Below, piece after piece: positions 54,424-61,822 of a DNA stretch of 64,000 nt. The stretch covers positions 62,001 through 126,000 of the forward strand of contig JANSYP010000007.1 of assembly GCA_024742405.1 (NCBI GenBank), in the 5' to 3' direction. How positions within the stretch are numbered: the stretch's first letter is position 1; each line of letters opens with the position of its first letter. The position numbers were made by a program, and so were the translations under genes. This DNA comes from Paracoccaceae bacterium (lineage in GTDB: Bacteria > Pseudomonadota > Alphaproteobacteria > Rhodobacterales > Rhodobacteraceae). The notes beneath the pieces are model-generated. The model was given only the letters and a program-made list of their open reading frames with translations, did no database searches and was not told the DNA's origin.

Positions 54424-55345
54424 GACCAGAATACTCGGGTCGTTGAAGGACGGTGTTGATCGCCAGCTTCAAGACCTGCTGCACGGGCGGCTCCGGAACA
54501 TCGGGCCGAGTCATCAGCCCGACGGGACCCTGGGTGATCGTCGTATCGAACGGCAGTCTGGCGAGCAGACCGTCCGTGATGTCATTGGCCGCCACGCCGC
54601 CGGAGATGATCCAGACGGCGTCGGAGTGCCGGGTATAGACCCGTGCGAACCCGCCTGAAACCGTCTCCAACCGGTTGGGTATTTCGCCGACGCCATTGGC
54701 GATCAACAGCCGTTCGACCAGCGGACGGATGGCGGAGCCTTCGGGCGGGAACAGAACCTGCCAGTCTGCGATCTTCTTGAAGTTCGGGCTCTCCAGAAGG
54801 GGATGCCCGGTACGCACCACGAAATCGACGCTCTCGGTATAGAGCTGTGTGAAACTTATGCCCTGCATCGTGTCGGGCCGGCCCAGCCGTCCGATGACGA
54901 GGTCGAGTTCGCCGAGCCGCAACCGGTCGATAAGATAGCCGTGGGGACCGTCCACCAGGTGCAGGATCGCGTCCGGGGCGAGATCGTTGAACTCGGCCAC
55001 GACGGAGGGCATCAGCCGTGCGGCCACACTGGGCAGTGCGCCGACGACCAGCCGGGCCTTGCTTTGCGCGCCGACTTGGTCGACGCCGTCCAACCCCTGC
55101 TGAAGACTGGCCAGGGACATCTGGGCGAAATGGAGAAAGACCTCTCCCTGTTTGGTCAGGGACACGCCCGACCGGTTGCGCAGCATCAGCGACGCGCCGA
55201 TGATCTCCTCGAGCTCTTTCAGCGTTTTCGAGATCGCGGGCTGCGTCAGGTAGAGCTTTTCGGCAGCCATCTTGAGGCTGCGTTCCCGCGCGATTTCGAC
55301 GAAACACTGAATATGTCGGAACTTGATCCGCCGATCCATGCCCAA
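54419..55345 (-). CDS. pcaQ: LysR-family regulator, PcaQ-like
   Basis: A 308-residue protein. The HTH (about 8-67, FRHIQCFVEIARERSLKMAAEKLYLTQPAISKTLKELE) is highly like PcaQ/GbpR-type LysR proteins, and the effector domain follows. It is divergent from pobA and lies just before the TRAP operon on its own strand. PcaQ in other alphaproteobacteria activates pcaDCHGB in response to beta-carboxymuconate lactone/beta-ketoadipate-type inducers; the same is expected here, with the TRAP operon as an added target. Confidence 0.85.
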   Translation of the reverse strand: MGMDRRIKFRHIQCFVEIARERSLKMAAEKLYLTQPAISKTLKELEEIIGASLMLRNRSGVSLTKQGEVFLHFAQMSLASLQQGLDGVDQVGAQSKARLVVGALPSVAARLMPSVVAEFNDLAPDAILHLVDGPHGYLIDRLRLGELDLVIGRLGRPDTMQGISFTQLYTESVDFVVRTGHPLLESPNFKKIADWQVLFPPEGSAIRPLVERLLIANGVGEIPNRLETVSGGFARVYTRHSDAVWIISGGVAANDITDGLLARLPFDTTITQGPVGLMTRPDVPEPPVQQVLKLAINTVLQRPEYSGH

Positions 55346-55433
55346 ACTTCCCTTTTAGGGCAACTATAGGGTGGGTTTTCTCATTTTACTTCACCTTTTT
55401 GCTCATTCATCCTGCGGGCAGGAGGACGTCATG
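55346..55433. promoter_or_regulatory. Divergent pcaQ-pobA promoter region
   Basis: An 88-bp AT-rich intergenic segment. It contains GGCAACTA (55359-55366), the half-site of the TRAP palindrome, in the context TTTAGGGCAACTATAGGG, and GGAGGA just before pobA. The PcaQ consensus known from rhizobia (ATAACC-N4-GGTTAA) is not evident. Confidence 0.45.
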
Positions 55434-56603
55434 ATGAGAACACAGGTGGCTATTGTGGGCGGTGGCCCGTCCGGTCTGCTGCTCAGCCAACTGCTGGACC
55501 GGCAGGGCATCGACACGATCGTCCTTGAACGGAAAACCAAAGACTATGTGCTGGGGCGCATCCGTGCGGGCATTCTCGAGGTCGGGTTCGTCGAGCTGAT
55601 GCGCGAGGCGGGCGTCGGCGCCCGCATGGACGCCGAGAGCTACATCCACGACGGCACGATCATCTCCTATGGCGACGAGCAGTTCGGGATCAATTTCAAG
55701 GACCATACCGGCACCAGCGTGGTCGTCTATGGCCAGACCGAGGTGACGCGTGACCTTTATGACGCGCGCGAATCGGCCGGCGGCAAGATCGAGTTCAACA
55801 CCGAGAATGTGGTGATCCACGACGCCAAGACCGACGCGCCCTTCATCACCTACAGTGTCGGTGGAGACCCGCGCCACATCGACTGCGATTTCGTGGCCGG
55901 CTGCGACGGATTCCACGGGATCAGCCGCAAGACCATCCCGGACCATGTCCGGCGCGAATACGAGAAAGTCTATCCGTTCGGATGGCTCGGCATTCTCTCC
56001 GAGACGCCGCCCGTGGACGACGAACTGATCTATGCCAACTCCGAACATGGGTTCGCGCTCTGCTCTATGCGCAACGCGAATCTCAGCCGCTACTACATCC
56101 AGTGTTCGCTCAGCGACAGCGTCGAGGATTGGACCGACGACGCGTTCTGGGCGGAACTGAAGCGGCGCATCCCGAAGAGCGCGGTCGAGAAGCTGGTGAC
56201 GGGACCGTCGATCGAGAAATCCATCGCGCCGCTGCGGTCGTTCGTGACGGAGCCGATGCGCTGGGGTCGTCTGTTCCTCTGCGGCGATGCGGCCCATATC
56301 GTGCCCCCAACGGGTGCCAAGGGGCTCAACACCGCTGCGTCCGACATCCACTATCTCTATCGCGGCCTGCTGCAATACTATCAGGACAAGGATACGAGCG
56401 GGATCGACGCCTATTCCGATCGCGCGCTGGCCCGGATCTGGAAGGCCGAGCGGTTTAGCTGGTGGATGACCAACCTGCTCCACCGCTATCCCGACCAGAC
56501 GGAGTTCGACCTCAAGATGCAGCGCGCGGATCTGGAGTTCCTGCGCTCCAACAAGGAGGCCCAGAGCGTCATGGCGCAGAACTATGTCGGCCTGCCCTAC
56601 TGA
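55434..56603 (+). CDS. pobA: 4-hydroxybenzoate 3-monooxygenase PobA
   Basis: A 389-residue FAD monooxygenase that converts 4-hydroxybenzoate to protocatechuate with NADPH and O2. It has the FAD motif GGGPSGLLL (residues 9-17), the pobA-specific YVLGRIRAGILE segment, an internal VAGCDGFHGISR, and the second FAD motif LFLCGDAAHIVPPTGAKGLN. ATG 55434 gives the canonical MRTQVAIVGGG start with good spacing to GGAGGA; ATG 55431 is adjacent. The stop overlaps the pcaD start. Confidence 0.95.
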   Translation: MRTQVAIVGGGPSGLLLSQLLDRQGIDTIVLERKTKDYVLGRIRAGILEVGFVELMREAGVGARMDAESYIHDGTIISYGDEQFGINFKDHTGTSVVVYGQTEVTRDLYDARESAGGKIEFNTENVVIHDAKTDAPFITYSVGGDPRHIDCDFVAGCDGFHGISRKTIPDHVRREYEKVYPFGWLGILSETPPVDDELIYANSEHGFALCSMRNANLSRYYIQCSLSDSVEDWTDDAFWAELKRRIPKSAVEKLVTGPSIEKSIAPLRSFVTEPMRWGRLFLCGDAAHIVPPTGAKGLNTAASDIHYLYRGLLQYYQDKDTSGIDAYSDRALARIWKAERFSWWMTNLLHRYPDQTEFDLKMQRADLEFLRSNKEAQSVMAQNYVGLPY

Positions 56604-57391
56604 TGCGGATGGCGGCGCTGGACAAGGTGCAGTTGCATTGGCGCGAGGATGGCGACCCGGACGGTGTGCCGGTGCTCTTCGCCAATTCGCTCGGTACCGA
56701 TCTGCGTCTCTGGGACGAGGTCGTGGCACTGCTGCCGCAATCGCTCCGCTTGATCCGGTATGACCTGCGCGGGCATGGGCTATCCTCCTGCCCGCCGGGG
56801 CCTTATTCCATGGCCGATCTGACCGATGATGTGGAACAATTGGTGGCTCATCTGGGCATCACCTCTTGTGTGTTCGTCGGGGTGTCGCTGGGCGGGATGA
56901 TCGGGCAATCTCTCGCGGCCCGGCGCCCCGATCTCATCCAGGCAATGGTGCTGTCCAACACGGCCGTCCAGATGGGCGACGGTCCGATGTGGCAGGACCG
57001 GATTGCCGCCGTTCGGCGGGATGGGCTTGAGGAAGTGGCAAACCGGATCCTCGAGCGCTGGTTCAGCCCCGGGTTTCGCCGGGACGCGCAGCTTGAGGGC
57101 TGGCGCAACATGCTGGCTCGCACGCCATGCGAAGGCTATGTCGGCTGCTGCGAAGCGCTTGCGCACGCGGACCTTTCGGGTTCGACGGCAGGGTTGACGC
57201 TCCCGGTTCTCGCTATTGCCGGGGCTAAAGACCTCGCCAGCCCGCCCGACATAGTCCGGGCGACAGCGGCGCTGATCATGGGGGCGGAGATTGTGGAACT
57301 GCAGAATGTTGGACATCTGCCAAGCATTGAAGCACCCCGGGCCTTTGCGGAGATCGTCACGGAATTCATAGGAGGGCAGAGCTGTGCTTGA
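56603..57391 (+). CDS. pcaD: 3-oxoadipate enol-lactonase PcaD
   Basis: A 262-residue alpha/beta hydrolase. The oxyanion block is NSLGTDLRLWD, the nucleophile Ser is in GVSLGGMIGQ, and His in VGHLPSIEAP near the C-terminus. It hydrolyses beta-ketoadipate enol-lactone to beta-ketoadipate. The ATG overlaps the pobA stop (TGATG). It overlaps the pcaC start by 8 bases. Confidence 0.93.
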   Translation: MRMAALDKVQLHWREDGDPDGVPVLFANSLGTDLRLWDEVVALLPQSLRLIRYDLRGHGLSSCPPGPYSMADLTDDVEQLVAHLGITSCVFVGVSLGGMIGQSLAARRPDLIQAMVLSNTAVQMGDGPMWQDRIAAVRRDGLEEVANRILERWFSPGFRRDAQLEGWRNMLARTPCEGYVGCCEALAHADLSGSTAGLTLPVLAIAGAKDLASPPDIVRATAALIMGAEIVELQNVGHLPSIEAPRAFAEIVTEFIGGQSCA

Positions 57392-57761
57392 ACGAACTGC
57401 AAAGGGGATGTGCGTCCGGCGCGAAGTTCTGGGCGACGACCATGTCGATACGGCCGAACGCGAGAAAACCGACTTCGACACGCCGTTCCAGGACCTTGTC
57501 ACCGAAGGTGCCTGGGGCACCGTCTGGGCCAGCGACAAGATCACCCGGCGCGAACGGTCGATGATCACGCTGGCGCTGCTGGCCGCCACCGGGAATTTTG
57601 AAGAGATCCCGATGCATATCCGCGCCACCGCCAACACCGGGGCGAGCGAACAGGACGTGGTCGAGGCGTTTCAGCATGTAGCGATCTATGCGGGTGTTCC
57701 GCGCGCCAACCACGCGCTGAAGATCGCCAAGAAGACATTCGAGGACATGAAGACCCCATAG
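57384..57761 (+). CDS. pcaC: 4-carboxymuconolactone decarboxylase PcaC
   Basis: A 125-residue CMD-family protein with the typical [26 protein letters not shown] and an [18 protein letters not shown] segment holding the active-site His/Glu region. A GTG start with GGAGGG upstream, inside the end of pcaD. It decarboxylates gamma-carboxymuconolactone to beta-ketoadipate enol-lactone. Confidence 0.93.
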   Translation: MLERTAKGMCVRREVLGDDHVDTAEREKTDFDTPFQDLVTEGAWGTVWASDKITRRERSMITLALLAATGNFEEIPMHIRATANTGASEQDVVEAFQHVAIYAGVPRANHALKIAKKTFEDMKTP

Positions 57762-57807
57762 CGGGCGGCCGTCGATCAGCCGCCTGACCGGAGAGGAGAC
57801 AGTCGCG

Positions 57808-58536
57808 ATGCGCACCCAAGGCGAGTTCTACCAAAGAGACCGCACCCGCCAACCGCCGGGCCTGACGAGGGACTACAAGACCTCGGTCTCCCGGTCGCCG
57901 CAATATGCGCTGATCAGCCTGCAGAACTCCGCCAGTGAGATCACCGGGCCGGTCTTTGGGCATGACGATATCGACCCGATCGACAATGATCTGCTGCTGA
58001 ATTACGCCCAGCCCGGCCAGAGCCCCATCGGGGAACGCATCATCCTCCACGGCCGCGTGCTGGACGAGAATGGCAGGCCTGTGCGGGGCACGCTGGTCGA
58101 GGCGTGGCAGGCCAATGCTGGCGGGCGCTACCGGCACAAGAAGGACACCTATCTGGCGCCCATCGATCCCAATTTCGGGGGCTGCGGTCGGACGCTGACC
58201 GATGACGAGGGCTACTATTATTTCCGGACGGTGAAGCCCGGCGCCTACCCCTGGCGCAATTGGGTGAACAACTGGCGCCCGGCCCATATCCATATGTCGC
58301 TGTTCGGGACGGGCTTTGCGCAGCGGCTGATCACGCAATGCTATTTCGAGGGTGACCCGCTGATCGCCAAATGCCCCATCGTCAACACGATCCCGGATGA
58401 CGAGGCCATCGAGCAGCTCATCGCGCGGCTCGATCTGAACGCGACCATCCCGCTCGACACCATTGCCTATAAGTTCGACATCGTTCTGCGCGGGCGGCGC
58501 TCGACCCTGTTTGAGAACCGTCTGGAGGGAAACTGA
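57808..58536 (+). CDS. pcaH: Protocatechuate 3,4-dioxygenase beta subunit PcaH
   Basis: A 242-residue intradiol dioxygenase subunit. The iron-binding region shows Tyr in [11 protein letters not shown], and Tyr/His in PYPWRNW-type [22 protein letters not shown]. It forms the non-haem Fe(III) site of PcaGH, which opens protocatechuate between the hydroxyls to beta-carboxy-cis,cis-muconate. The stop overlaps the pcaG start (TGATG). Confidence 0.95.
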   Translation: MRTQGEFYQRDRTRQPPGLTRDYKTSVSRSPQYALISLQNSASEITGPVFGHDDIDPIDNDLLLNYAQPGQSPIGERIILHGRVLDENGRPVRGTLVEAWQANAGGRYRHKKDTYLAPIDPNFGGCGRTLTDDEGYYYFRTVKPGAYPWRNWVNNWRPAHIHMSLFGTGFAQRLITQCYFEGDPLIAKCPIVNTIPDDEAIEQLIARLDLNATIPLDTIAYKFDIVLRGRRSTLFENRLEGN

Positions 58537-59156
58537 TGCCCCAGGAGCTGAGCTATCTGAAGGAAACTGCGTCCCAGACGGCGGGGCCTTACGTGCATAT
58601 CGGGCTGGCGCCCGGCGCGGCAGGGTTCGACATCTACAAGCGGGAGTTGGGCTGGGACATCGCCGGGCCCAATGCCAAGGGCGAACGTATTCGGATCGAA
58701 GGCCTCGTAACCGACGGTATGGGCAGCCCGATCAAGGACGTGCTGCTGGAGGCGTGGCAGGCCAATGCGGACGGCATCTACGCCCATCCCGAACATCCCG
58801 GCGAGGTGGAAAAGGGCTTTCGCGGCTGGGGCCGGGTGATCACCGACTTCGAGACTGGCGAATGGGGGTTCGACACGGTGAAGCCGGGCCCCGTCATGGG
58901 GCGGCACGGGGCGATGATGGCGCCGCATATCAACCTCTGGATCGTCGCGCGGGGCATCAATATCGGACTGAACACGCGTCTCTATTTCTCGGACGAGGCT
59001 GAGGCCAACGCGGCTGACCCGGTTCTGAACCTGATCGAGTGGGAGCGCCGGCGCGGTACGCTGATCGCACATCGGGATCAGCAGGGCGACGTGCCGCTCT
59101 ATCGCTTTGACATCAAGCTGCAGGGCGAGGACGAGACCGTGTTCTTCGACATTTGA
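58536..59156 (+). CDS. pcaG: Protocatechuate 3,4-dioxygenase alpha subunit PcaG
   Basis: A 206-residue partner of PcaH with TAGPYVHIGLAPGAAG at the N-terminus and LEAWQANADGIYAHP in the middle. It lacks the full set of iron ligands, as alpha subunits do, and closes the active site. The start overlaps the pcaH stop. Confidence 0.94.
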   Translation: MPQELSYLKETASQTAGPYVHIGLAPGAAGFDIYKRELGWDIAGPNAKGERIRIEGLVTDGMGSPIKDVLLEAWQANADGIYAHPEHPGEVEKGFRGWGRVITDFETGEWGFDTVKPGPVMGRHGAMMAPHINLWIVARGINIGLNTRLYFSDEAEANAADPVLNLIEWERRRGTLIAHRDQQGDVPLYRFDIKLQGEDETVFFDI

Positions 59157-59211
59157 CCCGGTAGGTGCCAAAGCCCAATCTGAGCCTGAAGCAGCCAAGC
59201 GGAACCCGTTC

Positions 59212-60048
59212 ATGCCCAAACCCTGCATCATCTGCGTCGCGATCACCGGATCGGTGGCCACCAAGGCCGACAATCCAGCGGTACCGATCACCGTCGAGGA
59301 GCAGGTCGGGAGCACCCAGGAGGCATTCGAGGCCGGGGCCAGCATCGCCCATTGCCATGTCCGCAATGACGACGGGAGCCCCAGTTCGGATCCGGACAGG
59401 TTCGCCCGGCTCAAGGAGGGTCTGGAAAAGCACTGTCCGGGCATGATCATCCAGCTGTCGACGGGCGGACGTTCTGGTGCCGGCAAGGCGCGCGGCGGCA
59501 TGCTGCCGCTTGGCCCGGACATGGCCTCGCTGTCGGTGGGATCGAACAACTTCCCGACGCGGGTCTATGAGAACCCACCGGACTTGGTGGACTGGCTCGC
59601 CGGGGAGATGCGTACCCACCATGTCAAACCGGAGATCGAGGCGTTCGATCTCAGCCATATCTTTCAGGCCGTTGCGATGAACGAGGACGGCCGCATTCCG
59701 GGGGCGCTCTATGTTCAGTTCGTGATGGGGGTGAAGAATGCGATGCCCGTGGATCGGCACGTCTTCGACTTCTATGTCCGCACGATGCAGCGGCTTGCCC
59801 CCGATGCCGAATGGTGCGCTGCCGGGATCGGGCGCCATCAGCTGACCGTGAACGAGTGGTCGATTGCGGCGGGCGGTCATACCCGTACCGGTCTGGAAGA
59901 CAATGTGCGCCTGGATCGCGAGACGCTGGCCCCGTCGAATGCCGCCCTTGTGGCGCGCACGGCAGAACTCTGCGCGCGCCACGGCCGACCGGTCGCCAGT
60001 TGGCGTCAGGCCCGTGAGATCCTGCACTTGCCTCAGATGTTGGACTAG
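59212..60048 (+). CDS. BKACE family beta-keto acid cleavage enzyme (DUF849)
   Basis: A 278-residue TIM barrel. The zinc site is in AHCHVR (both His), the substrate block in IIQLSTGGRSG, and the C-terminal NEWSIAAGGHTRTGLEDN with Glu and His is diagnostic. BKACE enzymes condense a beta-keto acid with acetyl-CoA to give acetoacetate and a new acyl-CoA. In this pca operon the obvious substrate is beta-ketoadipate, giving succinyl-CoA and acetoacetate, which would replace PcaIJ and PcaF; none of these genes is in the cluster. ATG 59212 is preferred over the upstream in-frame start inside pcaG. Confidence 0.88.
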   Translation: MPKPCIICVAITGSVATKADNPAVPITVEEQVGSTQEAFEAGASIAHCHVRNDDGSPSSDPDRFARLKEGLEKHCPGMIIQLSTGGRSGAGKARGGMLPLGPDMASLSVGSNNFPTRVYENPPDLVDWLAGEMRTHHVKPEIEAFDLSHIFQAVAMNEDGRIPGALYVQFVMGVKNAMPVDRHVFDFYVRTMQRLAPDAEWCAAGIGRHQLTVNEWSIAAGGHTRTGLEDNVRLDRETLAPSNAALVARTAELCARHGRPVASWRQAREILHLPQMLD

Positions 60049-60056
60049 GTGGTTCG

Positions 60057-61115
60057 ATGCCGTCGGATGTCTTCACGCACCCCTGGCTCGGAGGCTTGTT
60101 CGGCGACGACCGGATAGCGGAACTGCTCAGCGCCGAAGCGTCACTGGCCAACATGCTGCGCGTCGAAGCTGCCTTTGCGCGGGCCCAGGGGACGGCGGGC
60201 GCCATCGACAAAGACCTTGCCGAGGCCGCGGCGAGCGGAATTGCCGCCTGCGAGATCGCACCCCCGGAGCTGTTCACGGGCACCGCGCGCGACGGCGTTC
60301 CGGTGCCCGCGCTGGTCGAACTTCTCAAAGCGCGGCTTCCCGAAGAGCTGCACGCCGCCATCCACACCGGACTGACCTCGCAGGACGTGGTCGACACAGC
60401 GTTGGTTCTGACACTCGTGCCGGTTCTGGCCGAGCTGCAAAGCCGGCTAACCGCGCTGATCGAGGCGCTGGAGGCATTGGACCACCGCTTCGGCGCGCGT
60501 CGCCTCATGGGGCGCACGAGGATGCAGGCTGCTCTGCCCATTGTCGCCTCGGCCCGCATCGCGGCTTGGCGGGATCCGCTGCTTCGCCATCAGACACGCC
60601 TTGAGGAGCTGAAACCTCGCGTTCTGGTCCTGCAACTCGGCGGAGCCGCGGGCGACCGTGCGGCATTCGGGGAGAAAGGCCCAGAGATCTCGGCTTCTAT
60701 GGCTGCCATGCTGGAGCTGCTGGACAGTCGCGGCAGTTGGCATACGGGCCGCGACGGTATCGCCGAGCTTGCCGGCTGGCTGTCGCTCGTTTCGGGAACG
60801 CTGGGAAAGATAGGCCAGGATATCGCCTTGATGGCCCAGCAGGGGATCGATGACATCACTCTCTCCGGGGGCGGTGGATCGTCCGCCATGCCCCACAAGA
60901 AAAACCCCGTTCAGGCAGAATTGCTCGTTGCGCTTGCGCGTTTCAACGCGGTGCAGCTCTCGGGCCTGCATCTCGCCCTGAACCACGAACAGGAACGCTC
61001 CGGTGCGGCATGGGCGCTGGAATGGATGCTTCTGCCTCAGATGATGATGGCGACGGCACGGACCTTGACGGTTGGACGCGAGCTTTGTCTTTCGGTGACG
61101 CGGTTGGGGCACTAG
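60057..61115 (+). CDS. pcaB: 3-carboxy-cis,cis-muconate cycloisomerase PcaB
   Basis: A 352-residue fumarase/aspartase-superfamily lyase. It has the family's TGLTSQDVVDTA and the signature GGGGSSAMPHKKNPVQAE. It cyclises beta-carboxymuconate to gamma-carboxymuconolactone. It is 8 bp after the BKACE gene and closes the operon. It is shorter than class members of about 450 residues but near the length of roseobacter and rhizobial PcaB. Confidence 0.93.
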   Translation: MPSDVFTHPWLGGLFGDDRIAELLSAEASLANMLRVEAAFARAQGTAGAIDKDLAEAAASGIAACEIAPPELFTGTARDGVPVPALVELLKARLPEELHAAIHTGLTSQDVVDTALVLTLVPVLAELQSRLTALIEALEALDHRFGARRLMGRTRMQAALPIVASARIAAWRDPLLRHQTRLEELKPRVLVLQLGGAAGDRAAFGEKGPEISASMAAMLELLDSRGSWHTGRDGIAELAGWLSLVSGTLGKIGQDIALMAQQGIDDITLSGGGGSSAMPHKKNPVQAELLVALARFNAVQLSGLHLALNHEQERSGAAWALEWMLLPQMMMATARTLTVGRELCLSVTRLGH

Positions 61116-61822
61116 AGGACGACCGCGATACGTTTCGGGGAGACGCCGTTGGCAGTCCGCATTCCGGCCGGTTCGGGGCATGACCGTCGGCGATTTGGGA
61201 CCGCCTTCGGAGGACGAATGGAGCGAGATCTCAAACGGGTGGCCGGGGGGCATTCGTGGACAAGAAGCTCCGTGGCCCGTGCACAACTGAGAATCTGATC
61301 GAATCAAGGCAACGACACAAGAATGTGTCGCGGTCGAGGTCGCGCGGTCGATTTTCAGTGTCCACGGCGAGTTCTCCGCTTCAGATATCGGCGCCACGGA
61401 CAAATCGACCGGGTTCGAACGGTTTGTTAGAGATCGCGGCAGCCGTTCCTTAACCTGCGTAACTCGAACAGTCGGCTCAAGCCGAGCTCATGCTTGCATG
61501 TGGCACTTGCGTAACAAGCGCGGGCGAGATTGCCCAAGCTGATTCGCGGCCGATCTCACATATCAGACTCACAAAAGTATAGTGACATCAACGGGATATT
61601 TTTTATATAAAACAGGCAATTATAAAGACGCGTCAGATCTGAGACGTGGCCCGACGGCCGTGATCGATGCCCGGATCTCAGAAGAAATCTCTGTGCGTTG
61701 AGTCACGGAAACAAACGTTAAAAATCATTGACATTTGTTAATTTTTGGCGCGGTTTTGGCGAAATGTTGCCTAGTGAAGTTTTGCCAAGAGTTTGGTCGA
61801 AATACGTTTGGAAGGCCCAAGA
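61116..61822. other. 707-bp AT-rich region before the autotransporter-like gene
   Basis: No gene is supported. From about 61560 to 61760 the sequence is markedly AT-rich (ATATTTTTTATATAAAACAGG) and includes a TTGACA at 61728-61733 that could be a -35 element; a matching -10 is not clear. The composition break suggests a separately acquired or specially regulated surface-protein locus. Confidence 0.5.
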
